This document shows positions 15,995 to 24,703 of a stretch of DNA of 49,497 bases, piece after piece (position 1 is the stretch's first letter; every line of letters begins with the position of its first letter). Under the pieces are notes generated by a model. That model saw nothing but the letters and a program-made list of their open reading frames with translations. It was not told the origin of the DNA and did not search any database. The translations under genes and the position numbers were made by a program. Source of the DNA: Betaproteobacteria bacterium (lineage in GTDB: Bacteria; Pseudomonadota; Gammaproteobacteria; Burkholderiales; Usitatibacteraceae); assembly GCA_016790765.1 (NCBI GenBank), contig JAEUMZ010000164.1, positions 1 through 49,497 on the forward strand, given 5' to 3'.

Positions 15995-16948
15995 CTAGCT
16001 CGCCAAGAGTGCATTCATGTGACGAAGGCGGTCGGCCACCGCGCGCAGCATGGTGACGCCGAATGCGGGGTGCGCCTTGATGAGGTCGAGCAGCGCCTTG
16101 CGGTTGACGGACAGCAGTTCGCAATCGACCGTGGCGCCGGCACTGGCGGTGCGCGGGCTCTGGTCCACCAGGGCCATTTCCCCGAAGGTGCCGCCTGGGC
16201 CGACCATCTCGACGATTTTGTCGCGGATGGCGATCGCCACGCGGCCCTTGGCCACCACGTACATGCAGATGCCGGCGTCGCCTTCGCGCATGATGACCTT
16301 GCCCGATTCGTAGCGCACCTTGGCGCTGGCGTGAAGGTAATCCTGCAGTTGCTGAAGCATGTCCTGCGGGAAGGTGGCGGCCTCGCGCGCGGTTTGCAGG
16401 CCGGGCGCCACCTTGCGAGCGGCCAGGCGCGCCGCAACCAGGCGCAGGCGGTCGAACATCACGCTCATCAGCATCAGCGCGAACTCGGGCATGCGCTGGA
16501 TGGCCGACTGGAGTTGCACGGCGTCGAGCGAATAGGCGGTGCAGTTGGACTTGGCGGTGGCGGTGGCGCTGCGCGGGCCGCCGGTGATCACCGCCATTTC
16601 GCCAAAAATTTCGCCCGCGCCGATGGCGTCGAGCACCTTGCCCTGCGCGGTGAGCGACACCTCGCCGGACTCGATGAAGAACATGCGGTTGGCCACCGCC
16701 TTGGAGAACAGCCCGCCCTTGCTGGCCTTTTCGTTCTCGACAAAGAACGCGCCGCCGGCCGGGATCGTCTCGGCCACCCCATGCGCCTGGAACAGCTTGC
16801 GCGCGATGGCGGCGTCATAAAACTTGCTTTTCGCCGGGGCGGCCGGCGCAGAGGGGGCCGACGGCGCGGCCGCCGCGGGTGACGCCTTCGGCGGTGCCGG
16901 GGCCGGGGACGCGGGTGCCGCGGTGAAATCGAGATCGTCGTCGGTCAT
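15995..16948 (-). CDS. Protein with two cyclic-nucleotide-binding domains
   Basis: A protein of about 317 residues. An alanine/proline-rich N-terminal tail (about 10-45) precedes two cNMP-binding domains (about 60-180 and 195-315). Each has the phosphate-binding-cassette pattern: GEIFGEMAVITGGPRSATA in the first and GGTFGEMALVDQSPRTASA in the second, with the E and R that contact ribose and phosphate. There is no DNA-binding or catalytic domain, so it may transmit a cAMP/cGMP signal by protein contact. It is paralogous to the protein at 18432-19331, which lies upstream on the same strand with an M35 peptidase gene between them. ATG 16948 is chosen; no earlier start has a plausible product. 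Confidence 0.85.
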   Translation of the reverse strand: MTDDDLDFTAAPASPAPAPPKASPAAAAPSAPSAPAAPAKSKFYDAAIARKLFQAHGVAETIPAGGAFFVENEKASKGGLFSKAVANRMFFIESGEVSLTAQGKVLDAIGAGEIFGEMAVITGGPRSATATAKSNCTAYSLDAVQLQSAIQRMPEFALMLMSVMFDRLRLVAARLAARKVAPGLQTAREAATFPQDMLQQLQDYLHASAKVRYESGKVIMREGDAGICMYVVAKGRVAIAIRDKIVEMVGPGGTFGEMALVDQSPRTASAGATVDCELLSVNRKALLDLIKAHPAFGVTMLRAVADRLRHMNALLAS

Positions 16949-17076
16949 GAAGCGGGCGAAAGGGTCATGCGATGGGATGGAACCTGAACGCCGATTATGG
17001 CAAAACCCGGCGCTGGCCTGTGCGCCCGGCCTCGCGTTCGGCATGGCCGGGCGCAACGGGCACGGCCCGGCAAAGA

Positions 17077-17101
17077 AAAACCGGGGCCAGGCCCCGGTTT
17101 T
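17077..17101 (-). terminator. Intrinsic terminator after the M35 peptidase gene
   Basis: A perfect 11-bp stem (17077-17087 with 17091-17101, including CCGGGGC/GCCCCGG) has a 3-nt loop. Read on the minus strand it is followed by a T-rich run. It lies 28 bp beyond the peptidase stop. The A/T flanks on both sides mean it could work in both directions. Confidence 0.8.
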
Positions 17102-17128
17102 CTTGCTGCGCTTGATGCGCGTGGAGCG

Positions 17129-18244
17129 TTACGGCAGCGCCGGCGTGTTCTCGGCGAAATACTCGTGGCTGTCCGCGTTGTTGCGCGCCTTGGTCGGGTC
17201 GCTCAACGCAAGGCTCTTGGCGGCCGTTTGGCCATAGGCCCAGTCGTCGGTGCCGGCGATCACCGTGAAGTGCGACAACTCATGCACCAGCGTGCCGCCC
17301 TTCGAGTCGGTGCCGGACAGGGGTGCGCTCCAGAAGGCCTTGCACAGGTAGATCTTGTACGGCTGGTTCGGATACACGTAAGCGTAGTAGGTCTTCTTGC
17401 ACTTGCAATCGAGCGTCAAGGGCTTGGTGTCGAAGGCGTCCTTGATCTTGGCGAACTGGCCTTTGACCTGGTTCCAGTTGGCGGTCGAGAAGGTGCCGAA
17501 CCACGTCGTGTAGCGCGTGGTCGCGGCCGGCGTGCCGTTGAGGTAGCTGACGGCGCCATTGGCCATGGTCGAACCGGCCGACACGGCGGACAGCAGGGTC
17601 GATTGCTGGGTGCCGCTGCAGCCACCGGAGAATGACACTGCCTGGTCCGCGCCGCGTTCCACCGTCAGGTCGGCCTTGGTGTTGAGCGCCTGCTCGAGGA
17701 ACGGGTTCTTGCGGCCGGCGATCTGCGCGATGACTTCATTGGAGGCAATGAGGCCGGAGTCGAGCGATTGCTCCGTGGTGGTGAGCTCCGGCCCGTAGCG
17801 GCCATGGGCAAATGCGCTGGCCGCGCCCGCGTCACCCGGCAACAGTTGCGTGGCGGACACCTGGTACTGGATGGTGTATTCGCCCGATTGGCGCAGGTCG
17901 TAGTACGCGCCGATGTCGGCGATGCGCGTGACCGATTCTCCGGGCTGCAGCACGATGAAGTCGGCATCGACCGCACCGGGGCGCTTGATGTGTGGGCCCA
18001 TGTAGGAGACTTCGCGCCCGTCGCGCGTCACGGTGAACACGTCATCCTCGGGTTCGCCATCCGGCACGTACCAGTTCAGCAGGCGCACGGCATGGCTGCC
18101 GGTATTGGTGAAGGTCAACTGCACATTGACCTCGTCACCTGCAGCGCGATCCAGCATCAACAAGCTGACCGCGACCGGGCTCTTGGCCAAGCCGGTGAGG
18201 GACACGCACGACAGTGCGGCCGCCAACAACGCACGAAAACGCAT
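17129..18244 (-). CDS. M35-family (deuterolysin-like, aspzincin) secreted metallopeptidase
   Basis: A protein of about 371 residues with a signal peptide (MRFRALLAAALSCVSLTGLA), an N-terminal beta-rich region (about 25-170) and a C-terminal catalytic domain. The zinc site is HELSH (321-325) followed by GTDDWAYG, where the aspartate is the third ligand typical of the aspzincin/M35 group. Cysteines at about 205-300 could form disulfides, as in peptidyl-Lys endopeptidases. The ATG at 18244 has AGGGAG seven bases upstream. A strong terminator follows the gene. It lies between two genes for cyclic-nucleotide-binding proteins. Activity on proteins outside the cell is likely; specificity for lysine is only suggested by similarity. 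Confidence 0.88.
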   Translation of the reverse strand: MRFRALLAAALSCVSLTGLAKSPVAVSLLMLDRAAGDEVNVQLTFTNTGSHAVRLLNWYVPDGEPEDDVFTVTRDGREVSYMGPHIKRPGAVDADFIVLQPGESVTRIADIGAYYDLRQSGEYTIQYQVSATQLLPGDAGAASAFAHGRYGPELTTTEQSLDSGLIASNEVIAQIAGRKNPFLEQALNTKADLTVERGADQAVSFSGGCSGTQQSTLLSAVSAGSTMANGAVSYLNGTPAATTRYTTWFGTFSTANWNQVKGQFAKIKDAFDTKPLTLDCKCKKTYYAYVYPNQPYKIYLCKAFWSAPLSGTDSKGGTLVHELSHFTVIAGTDDWAYGQTAAKSLALSDPTKARNNADSHEYFAENTPALP

Positions 18245-18431
18245 GAAATTCTCCCTAATCGTTATGTGATCGAACACCGCGATCGTGTCGCGGCGGCGCC
18301 GCGGACAAGCCGCATTGCGCGGCCGATTCTAGGGGTAAACCCTTAACGCACAGGCGCGTCAGCGGGATATTTCGATGCTGCGTCGCAGCATGTTGTACGC
18401 CGGCAACAGGGCCGGAAACGGGCCGGCGTTT

Positions 18432-19331
18432 TCAGGCCAACAACTGGTTCATGTAGCGGATGCGCGAAGCCACCGCACGCATCATGGCCATGCCGATCGA
18501 GGGATCGGATTCGACCAGGCGCACCAGCGCCTTGCGGTCGAAGGCCAGCAGGCTGCAGTCGGTCTTGGCCACCGCGGACGCAGTGCGCGGGCTGCGGTCG
18601 ATGAGCGACATCTCGCCGAACACGCCGCCGGCATTGAGCTTCTCGACGATCTTGCGGCCGATCGCGATCACCACCTTGCCGTCGAGCACGATATACATGT
18701 GCTCGCCCATTTCGCCCTCCTGCATGATGCGCGCGCCCTCGGTGAATTTGACGGTGGCGGACGGATCCAGCATCGACTGCAGGGCCTGGACGGTGGATTC
18801 CTCGAAGATCGCTTCGCCGGGCTTGCTGTGGTGGTCGGCCGAATCCGCGCGCGTGGCCAGGCGCGCGGCCAGCAGGCGCAGGCGGTCGAACATCACGCTC
18901 ATCATCATGAGCGCGAAATCCGGGGCGAACTTGAGCGCGAATTCGGCGCGCGCCGGGTCCATGGCATAGGCCATGCAATCGGTGATGGCAGTGGCGGTGG
19001 CGCTGCGCGGCATGGCGCTGGCCCCCGGGGTCTGCGAGATGACGGCCATCTCGCCGAACACGCCGCCGGGACGGAAGGTGTCCATCAGCTTGCCGTGGGT
19101 GGAGAGCTGTACCTCGCCCTCGGTGAGGAAATACATGTAGTTGGTCTTCGACAGCGAGAACATGCCGCGCTTGTCGCCCGGCACGCCCTCGCTGAAGATC
19201 TTGGTCCCGGCGGAGAACTCGATGTACTCGCCGTTCTCCTCAAAGACCTCGCGCGCCAGGTTCGGGTTGTAGAACCGGCTCGAGGACGCCGCATAGGCGC
19301 CGGAGGTCAGGAATTGGCTTTCTTGTTCCAT
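18432..19331 (-). CDS. Second protein with two cyclic-nucleotide-binding domains
   Basis: A 299-residue protein beginning MEQESQFLTSGAY, with two cNMP-binding domains (about 30-160 and 175-299). The binding cassettes are GGVFGEMAVISQTPG...MPRSATA in the first, which has a five-to-six-residue insertion between G-E and R, and GGVFGEMSLIDRSPRTASA in the second. The linker FALMMMSVMFDRLRLLAARLA is almost identical to that of the paralogue at 15995-16948, so the two arose by duplication. No output domain is present. Confidence 0.85.
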   Translation of the reverse strand: MEQESQFLTSGAYAASSSRFYNPNLAREVFEENGEYIEFSAGTKIFSEGVPGDKRGMFSLSKTNYMYFLTEGEVQLSTHGKLMDTFRPGGVFGEMAVISQTPGASAMPRSATATAITDCMAYAMDPARAEFALKFAPDFALMMMSVMFDRLRLLAARLATRADSADHHSKPGEAIFEESTVQALQSMLDPSATVKFTEGARIMQEGEMGEHMYIVLDGKVVIAIGRKIVEKLNAGGVFGEMSLIDRSPRTASAVAKTDCSLLAFDRKALVRLVESDPSIGMAMMRAVASRIRYMNQLLA

Positions 19332-19459
19332 GGAGCGGGCGGTGACCGGAGGTGACCAACTATCCCATCGTGGCCGGGTGGAGGCAACGCGATTTTCGAT
19401 TTGTTACATTCATCACGGTGAGCAAAAGTGGGTGTGTCGAAATTGGTGGTGTCGCGCGC

Positions 19460-19828
19460 TCATCCCATGCAAAACACGTTGAGCTTGTTGCCGTCGAGAT
19501 CGCGGAAATAGCCGGCGTAGAAACCGTCGCCACGCGGCCCGGCGGGGCCCTCGTCTTTGGCGCCGAGTTCGATCGCCTTCTTGTACACCGCATCGACCTT
19601 GTCCTTGCTGTCCACCACCAACGCAATCATCACGCCATTGCCGACCGTGGCGGCCTTGCCGTCGAAGGGGGTGATGATGCCGAAGCCCGGCGAGGTCGGC
19701 GAGACCGCCCAGGCGATGCCGCGGTCGAATTCCATGAAGCGCTTGGCGCCGAGCATTGCGAGGAGTTCGTCGTAGAACTTGGCCGCGCGCGGGATGTCGT
19801 TGGTGCCCACCGTGGTGTAGCCGATCAT
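19460..19828 (-). CDS. VOC-family protein, glyoxalase-like
   Basis: A 122-residue VOC protein beginning MIGYTTVGTNDIPRAAKFYDELL, the usual first module, and ending with YFRDLDGNKLNVFCMG, where the DLDGNK-x-N segment is the usual second half. The subgroup is close to those annotated as glyoxalase/bleomycin-resistance or dioxygenase superfamily; the substrate cannot be told. It is divergent from the DUF924 gene, with 49 bp between them. Confidence 0.85.
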   Translation of the reverse strand: MIGYTTVGTNDIPRAAKFYDELLAMLGAKRFMEFDRGIAWAVSPTSPGFGIITPFDGKAATVGNGVMIALVVDSKDKVDAVYKKAIELGAKDEGPAGPRGDGFYAGYFRDLDGNKLNVFCMG

Positions 19829-19877
19829 GGAGACGTCCTGGTTGATCTATCAATAGGGTGCGTCGAGAATAGCACGG

Positions 19878-20474
19878 GTGAACATTCTCGATCCCGACAG
19901 CCTCCCGGCGACCGCGCGCGCCGTCCTCGAGTTCTGGTTCGGCACCGGCGATGACTATGGACGCGCGCACGCCAAGTGGTTCCGCAAGGAAGCCGCCTTT
20001 GACGGGGAGATCCGTACCCGCTTTCTCGATGCCGTCGAACGCGCCGCGCGCGGCGACTTCCGCGACTGGGAACGCCTGCCGCGCGGATGCCTCGCGTTGC
20101 AGATCCTGCTCGACCAGTTTCCGCGCAACCTGTTTCGGGGGGAGGCGCGCGCTTTTGCCGCCGACGCGGAGGCACTCCGGATTTGCCGTCATGTGATGCA
20201 ACACGGATTCGACCGGGATTTCCTGCCAGTCGAACGCATGTTCGTGTACCTGCCGCTGGAACATTCCGAGTCGCTGGCGGACCAGGACGAGTGCCATCGC
20301 CGGATGCTGGACCTGCAGCCGTACCCGGAGACTGCCGATCTGCACATCTGGGCGGAAAAGCACCGCGTGATCATCCGGCGCTTTGGCCGCTTTCCGCATC
20401 GCAATGCGGCGTTGGGCCGGCCGAGTACGCCGGAGGAAATCGCGTTCCTGGAAACGCCGGGATCGTCGTTCTGA
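19878..20474 (+). CDS. DUF924 family protein
   Basis: A 198-residue protein of the DUF924 family, an all-helical TPR-like fold of unknown function. Recognisable segments are VLEFWFG at the N terminus, KWFRKEAAFD, ALQILLDQFPRNLFRG (about 75-90), FVYLPLEHSES and a C-terminal FGRFPHRNAALGR. The start is a GTG at 19878. It is convergent with the penicillin-acylase-family gene, with an 8-bp gap. Confidence 0.9.
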   Translation: MNILDPDSLPATARAVLEFWFGTGDDYGRAHAKWFRKEAAFDGEIRTRFLDAVERAARGDFRDWERLPRGCLALQILLDQFPRNLFRGEARAFAADAEALRICRHVMQHGFDRDFLPVERMFVYLPLEHSESLADQDECHRRMLDLQPYPETADLHIWAEKHRVIIRRFGRFPHRNAALGRPSTPEEIAFLETPGSSF

Positions 20475-20482
20475 CGCGTTTC

Positions 20483-22870
20483 TTACGGCGCGAGCCGCAG
20501 GGTGTGCTGGGGCGGGCCGGCCAGCAGCGGGGCGGCGGCGCCTTCGTGGAACTCCTGGTTGCCGGCGCCGAAATACGGCGACAACGGATGACCGCTCTGG
20601 CCGCCCGGCATGGTGAAGATGCCCTCTTCCTCGCGGCCGGGCGCGACCACCATGCGCTGCGAGGCGCCAAACCCGGGTGCGGCGACGCGCGGCAGGTGGT
20701 TGTCGCCGGCTTGCGGCGTGGCCGGCATGTCGAGCCAGCGGCCCAGGAACGGCATGGCGCGCGAAAACGGGTGCTTGAATCGCGCGCGATTGCGCTCGCC
20801 CCAGGTGGCCTTTTCTAGAGAGCCGGCGAGCTTGACGAGTTCATCGTGCGTGTCGATGAGCTGCGCGGCGAGGAACGCATCCCAGGTCTTGTAGGGCAGG
20901 GGAAGCAGGTGCGGCGCCTGCGCGGAGATCGCCTGCCACACCGGGTATTCGAAACGGCCGTCGTGCGAGAGCTTGATCGCGCGCGCGGCCGATTGCACTT
21001 CGGTGGCCGCGGCTGGCGCGCCACGCCGCGCGGCGGCGACCCAGGCCTCCCACAACCGCTCCATCACCACGGCGCGGAACTGCCGGGCGATGCGATAGCC
21101 CACCTGGTCGGTGTCCGCGCGGCCGTTCCATTTCGCCAGTTCACGCGCCAGCGCCTTCGACTTGTCGTCGGATTGCGCGCCGGACACCCGCAACGCCAAC
21201 GTCACCCAGCGCTTCATGAAACGGCTTTCCGCATCGAGCTGGATGCCGTAGAGGTCCTTTTCGTTGAGCACCGGCTTTTCGGTCATGCGGTCGCGGATCT
21301 GCATCGCCCGCGCACCGAGGTCGAAACCGCCATCGCCGATGAGGGCGCCGTGCGCGCCGCCGGTCTGGCGGCTGTTGGCGGTCCACAGCCGGCCGTTGGA
21401 CGGATTCATGATCAACGGGTATTTCGCGGGCGCCAGCCAGCCATCGGGCAGCTGATCCGGCGTCACGGCCCGGCCGCGCGAGGTGGGGCGTGGCGCGTCG
21501 CCCTTGGCAGGAATGCGCCCCATGATCGTCCAGGCGATGTTGCCGGCGCGATCGGCAACGACGAAATTCTGGTGCGGGATGCCGGAGCGCTGCGCGATCG
21601 CCACGGCCTCGTCCACGTCGCGCGCCAGGCGCAGGTCGTGCGACACCGTGTTGATGCTGCCCTCGCGGTAGAGCGTCCACCATACCGAGTAGTCGTGGGC
21701 CTTGTCGCTGGCCAGCACCGGACCCCAGGGCGCTTCGCGCACCTCGATGTCGACCGCCTGCGCGCCCTTGACCTGGATCGTCTCGGTCACTTTCACCAGG
21801 CCGGTGGGTGCCGGTTCGCGCGGGTGGGCCACCACGTCGAACCATTGCCCGTAGCTGTTGGTGAACCCCCAGGCCACGTCTCCGTTGCTGCCGACCACGA
21901 GGCTTTGCACGCCGGGCAGGGTGACGCCGGCAAGCCGGCGCTTGGCGCCGTCGGGCGCCGTCACCGTGATCTGCGTGCGCAGCCAGATGGCGGGCACGCC
22001 GATGCCCAGGTGCATGTCGTCGGCGAGGATGGCGCGGCCGTCCGCCGTTGCCGCACGCCCCGCGGCCCAGTTGTTGCTGCCGGGGGCGGTCTCCACGTCT
22101 GCAATTCCGCGGGCGGCGGTGTCGGTTTTCTTTTCCGGCTGCGCGCGTGTATCGAGGTCGCGCGCGGTGGGCAGCGGTGCGTTCGCGACGGCGGACCCAT
22201 CGAGCGCCGCATCCCACTCCCCGCCGCCGGGCTTGAGCCAGGCAAAAAGGGCGTCGCCGGCCATGTTGCGCAAGCCGATCTCCGCCAGGCGGTCGTCGAT
22301 GCCGCGGCCTTGAAGCATGAAGGTCATTTCCGCGCCGACCAGCAGGGTATCGATCTCGCGCCAAGGCTGCGGCGTCGTCCGCAGCACCTGGTATTGCCAG
22401 GGCCGCGTGCCGAGCGACTGCAAGCCCGCGTTGACGCCCTCGGCGTAGGTGCCGACCAGCGACTTCTCCGCTGGGGCGGCTTTCGCCCAAAGGTCGGTGA
22501 GCCGTGCACGCATGCGGTGGCGGCGCTTGTCCTTGTCCATGCCCAGTGTCGCGGACCCGAGGATCTCCGAAAGCTCCCCGGCGGCCGAACGCCGCGCCAT
22601 GTCCATCTCGAAAAAGCGCTCTTGCGCATGCACGTAGCCGAGCGCGCGCACCGCATCCAGGTCGTCCATGGCCTCGATGCCGACGATGCCGCGCGCATCG
22701 CGCGTGAGCGTCACCGGGCCCTTGAGGCCGGCCAGTTTCAAGTCACCATCGAGCGGCGGCAGGCTCGCGCGCAGGACGAAGTAGAGCCCAAGGGCGGCCA
22801 CGACGATCAAGGTGAGGAGGGCGGCCACCAGCCAGCCGAGGATGCGCAAGGTTTTTTTCATGGGGTCCAT
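20483..22870 (-). CDS. Penicillin-acylase-family N-terminal-nucleophile hydrolase
   Basis: A 795-residue Ntn-hydrolase precursor. An N-terminal hydrophobic helix (about 10-34) would anchor or export it to the periplasm. The autocleavage site is APG-S265-NNW: S265 becomes the N-terminal nucleophile of the beta subunit, and the preceding 264 residues contain the alpha subunit and spacer. Other family signs are DAVRALGYVHAQERFFEMD and FRAVVMERLW. Substrates may be N-acyl compounds such as acyl-homoserine lactones or beta-lactams; this cannot be told here. The start could be the ATG at 22870 or at 22861 (MKKTLRIL); neither has a strong Shine-Dalgarno site. Confidence 0.9.
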   Translation of the reverse strand: MDPMKKTLRILGWLVAALLTLIVVAALGLYFVLRASLPPLDGDLKLAGLKGPVTLTRDARGIVGIEAMDDLDAVRALGYVHAQERFFEMDMARRSAAGELSEILGSATLGMDKDKRRHRMRARLTDLWAKAAPAEKSLVGTYAEGVNAGLQSLGTRPWQYQVLRTTPQPWREIDTLLVGAEMTFMLQGRGIDDRLAEIGLRNMAGDALFAWLKPGGGEWDAALDGSAVANAPLPTARDLDTRAQPEKKTDTAARGIADVETAPGSNNWAAGRAATADGRAILADDMHLGIGVPAIWLRTQITVTAPDGAKRRLAGVTLPGVQSLVVGSNGDVAWGFTNSYGQWFDVVAHPREPAPTGLVKVTETIQVKGAQAVDIEVREAPWGPVLASDKAHDYSVWWTLYREGSINTVSHDLRLARDVDEAVAIAQRSGIPHQNFVVADRAGNIAWTIMGRIPAKGDAPRPTSRGRAVTPDQLPDGWLAPAKYPLIMNPSNGRLWTANSRQTGGAHGALIGDGGFDLGARAMQIRDRMTEKPVLNEKDLYGIQLDAESRFMKRWVTLALRVSGAQSDDKSKALARELAKWNGRADTDQVGYRIARQFRAVVMERLWEAWVAAARRGAPAAATEVQSAARAIKLSHDGRFEYPVWQAISAQAPHLLPLPYKTWDAFLAAQLIDTHDELVKLAGSLEKATWGERNRARFKHPFSRAMPFLGRWLDMPATPQAGDNHLPRVAAPGFGASQRMVVAPGREEEGIFTMPGGQSGHPLSPYFGAGNQEFHEGAAAPLLAGPPQHTLRLAP

Positions 22871-22895
22871 CGCGGTTCAGGGTTTCTTGCGTTTC

Positions 22896-22937
22896 GCGCG
22901 TGGATGCGCGGTGTCGTACACCTTGGCCAGGTGCTGA
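22896..22937. repeat. Duplicated 3' end of xerC (distal copy)
   Basis: 42 bp that match the 3' end of xerC at 23117-23158 with a single mismatch (22912 t versus 23133 a) and in the same orientation. The unit spacing is 221 bp. On the minus strand it encodes the HLAKVYD-AHPRA tail of XerC a second time, beyond the gene's real stop. A similar length of flanking sequence on the 3' side is also partly conserved. Confidence 0.85.
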
Positions 22938-23064
22938 CAACGCAGCGTAGCGGAGTTGCGTCGCAGGCTAACTTGCTTGCAAGTTAAGCACGCAGCGCGG
23001 CCGGAGACACAACTTCGCTTTGCGGAGTTGCGTCGAACGCTAACCTCGCATGCGAGGTTAAGCG
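22936..23064. repeat. Two tandem double-hairpin repeats downstream of xerC
   Basis: Two related units, 22936-22991 and 23006-23064, share the order GACA-ACT/hairpin-CGGAGTTGCGTCG-hairpin-TTAAGC. Each ends in a palindrome: TAACTTGC-TT-GCAAGTTA (22969-22986) and the perfect 20-bp TAACCTCGCATGCGAGGTTA (23041-23060). Both lie between the real xerC 3' end and its duplicate. They resemble REP-like elements. No gene is seen in 22871-23100. Confidence 0.75.
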
Positions 23065-23100
23065 AGCGCACGCGAGCGGCGGAAGACAACATCCAGATGC

Positions 23101-23988
23101 TCACTTCTTCCTCTTGGCGCGTGGATGCGCGGAGTCGTACACCTTGGCCAGGTGCTGAAAGTCCAAATGCGTATAAACCTGCGTGGATGAAATGCTCGCG
23201 TGGCCCAGCATCTCCTGCACGGCCCGCAGGTCGCCGGACGATTGCAGGACGTGGGACGCGAACGAATGCCGGAGCATGTGCGGATGCGGGTCCACGGTCA
23301 GGCCCTGGATGGCCGCCCATTTCTTGATGCGGTTCTGGATCAGCCGCGTGCCAATGCGCTTGCCCGTGGGCGACAGGAACAACGCGGTGGATTCATGGCC
23401 GCGCCATTCGCCGCGCACGGCCAGCCACTTCTGCAATGCGGCAATCGCATGCGAGCCCACCGGGACCACGCGTGTCTTGCTCCCCTTGCCCAGCACGCGC
23501 ACCTCGCGCGCACCGATGTCGATGGACGCGCGATCGAGTCCCGCCACTTCGGACACGCGCAGGCCGCACGAGTAGATCAACTCGAAGATGGCGCGGTCGC
23601 GCAGCGTGTCCGGTTCGCTGCCCTCGAAACTCACCAGACGGATGGCCTGGTCCGGGGACAGCGTTTCCGGCAGGCGTTTCGCGGCCTTGGGTGCGCGCAC
23701 GCCATCGACCGGGCTTTGCGCAATCACGCCGGTCCTGCCCAGGAAATTGAAGTACCCGCGCCACCCGGACAGCGTGCGCGCGATCGAGCGCGGCGAAAGG
23801 CCCCGTGCGTGCAGCTTCGCGGCGAAGCGCCGCACGTCCGGCTCTTTCAACTCAGCCAGCGGCATCTTGCCATCCTCCGCAAACGCCTCGAGGCACGCCA
23901 GGTCGGCCTGGTAGTGACGGAGGGTGGTGGCGGCCAGTCGCCGCTCGTGCGCCAGGTGCTTCAGGTACCGCGCGATGGACGGGTCCAC
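23101..23988 (-). CDS. xerC: Tyrosine recombinase XerC
   Basis: A 295-residue site-specific recombinase with an N-terminal SAM-like core-binding domain (about 1-90) and a catalytic domain. The active-site set is complete: R144 (CGLRVSE), K168 (GKGSKTR), H237 and R240 (HMLRHSF), H263 (LGHASI) and the nucleophile Y272 (QVYTHLD). With XerD it resolves chromosome dimers at dif. The GTG start at 23988 follows the DUF484 stop by 10 bp, the usual dapF-DUF484-xerC order. Its 3' end is repeated 221 bp downstream. Confidence 0.96.
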   Translation of the reverse strand: MDPSIARYLKHLAHERRLAATTLRHYQADLACLEAFAEDGKMPLAELKEPDVRRFAAKLHARGLSPRSIARTLSGWRGYFNFLGRTGVIAQSPVDGVRAPKAAKRLPETLSPDQAIRLVSFEGSEPDTLRDRAIFELIYSCGLRVSEVAGLDRASIDIGAREVRVLGKGSKTRVVPVGSHAIAALQKWLAVRGEWRGHESTALFLSPTGKRIGTRLIQNRIKKWAAIQGLTVDPHPHMLRHSFASHVLQSSGDLRAVQEMLGHASISSTQVYTHLDFQHLAKVYDSAHPRAKRKK

Positions 23989-23998
23989 CGGCGTCCCG

Positions 23999-24697
23999 TC
24001 ATTCGGCAGCTGCGGGCGCCGACGCGGGCAGCATCACCAGGTGGCGCAGCAGGCAATGGGTCACCACGTCGCCGATGCGCGTCAGGAACAGGGTGCCCAT
24101 GTCGGCATAGAAGCGCGTGGCGTTCTCCGAGGCCATCAGCAGCACGCCCATGCAACGGTCGGCGCGCAGGGGCACCAGCGCATAGGACTTCAGGTGCGGG
24201 GCGTGGTCGCCGAACCACAGGTGCGTCTCGTACACCGGGTGCGACCCGCAATAGGGCGCCCCCATGGCCTCGACGAACTGGCGCAACTCGGCAGCCACTG
24301 GCTGGAACTCGGGGGTGTCCTGCGAGGGCGACACGTCCCACAACCGCAGGGCCACATGCGGCACCTGGAAATTGTCGAGCAGTTCGAGGAACAGCGTGTC
24401 GATGATCGCATCCGGGCCGTCGCTGGCGATCAGCTTGAGCATCAGGTCATGGATGCGCCCGGACAGCTGATCGTTCTCCTCGCCGAACTTCAACAGCTCC
24501 GCGAGCTTGGCCTCCAGCAACCTGACCTTTTCGCGCGTCGCGATGAGCTGCCGCTCGGGGATCGACACGGTGCGCCCGCCATGCGGATGCGAGACATTGA
24601 TGTTGAGCAGCACATCGACATGGTGCTCAAAAAAATCCGGATGCGCGCGCAGGAACTCGGCGACCTCTTCGGCGGACAGGGTGGGGACACTCGACAC
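23999..24697 (-). CDS. DUF484 family protein
   Basis: A 232-residue protein of the DUF484 family. The N-terminal part has the family motif FLRAHPDFFEHHVDVLL; a coiled-coil-like stretch (about 45-80) is followed by a GAF-like region to the end. Its role is unknown, but it is almost always encoded between dapF and xerC. The GTG start at 24697 has AAGGA about ten bases upstream, within the last codons of dapF. Confidence 0.9.
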   Translation of the reverse strand: MSSVPTLSAEEVAEFLRAHPDFFEHHVDVLLNINVSHPHGGRTVSIPERQLIATREKVRLLEAKLAELLKFGEENDQLSGRIHDLMLKLIASDGPDAIIDTLFLELLDNFQVPHVALRLWDVSPSQDTPEFQPVAAELRQFVEAMGAPYCGSHPVYETHLWFGDHAPHLKSYALVPLRADRCMGVLLMASENATRFYADMGTLFLTRIGDVVTHCLLRHLVMLPASAPAAAE

Positions 24698-24703
24698 GGG
24701 GGG

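Noticed and set aside
18374..18428. Hairpins after the second cNMP gene as a terminator
   Set aside because: Stems are short (ATGCTGCG/CGCAGCAT and CGCCGGC/GCCGGCG) and no T run follows on the minus strand.
20846..22987. A 713-residue plus-strand open frame opposite the penicillin-acylase gene
   Set aside because: It is typical of high-GC antisense frames, very rich in H, R and G, with no family motif; the same holds for the long frames opposite the binding proteins (32307-34028, 36854-39031).
22936..23100. Structured RNA or retron-like element after xerC
   Set aside because: The hairpins fit REP-like repeats; there is no reverse transcriptase gene or promoter to support an RNA gene.
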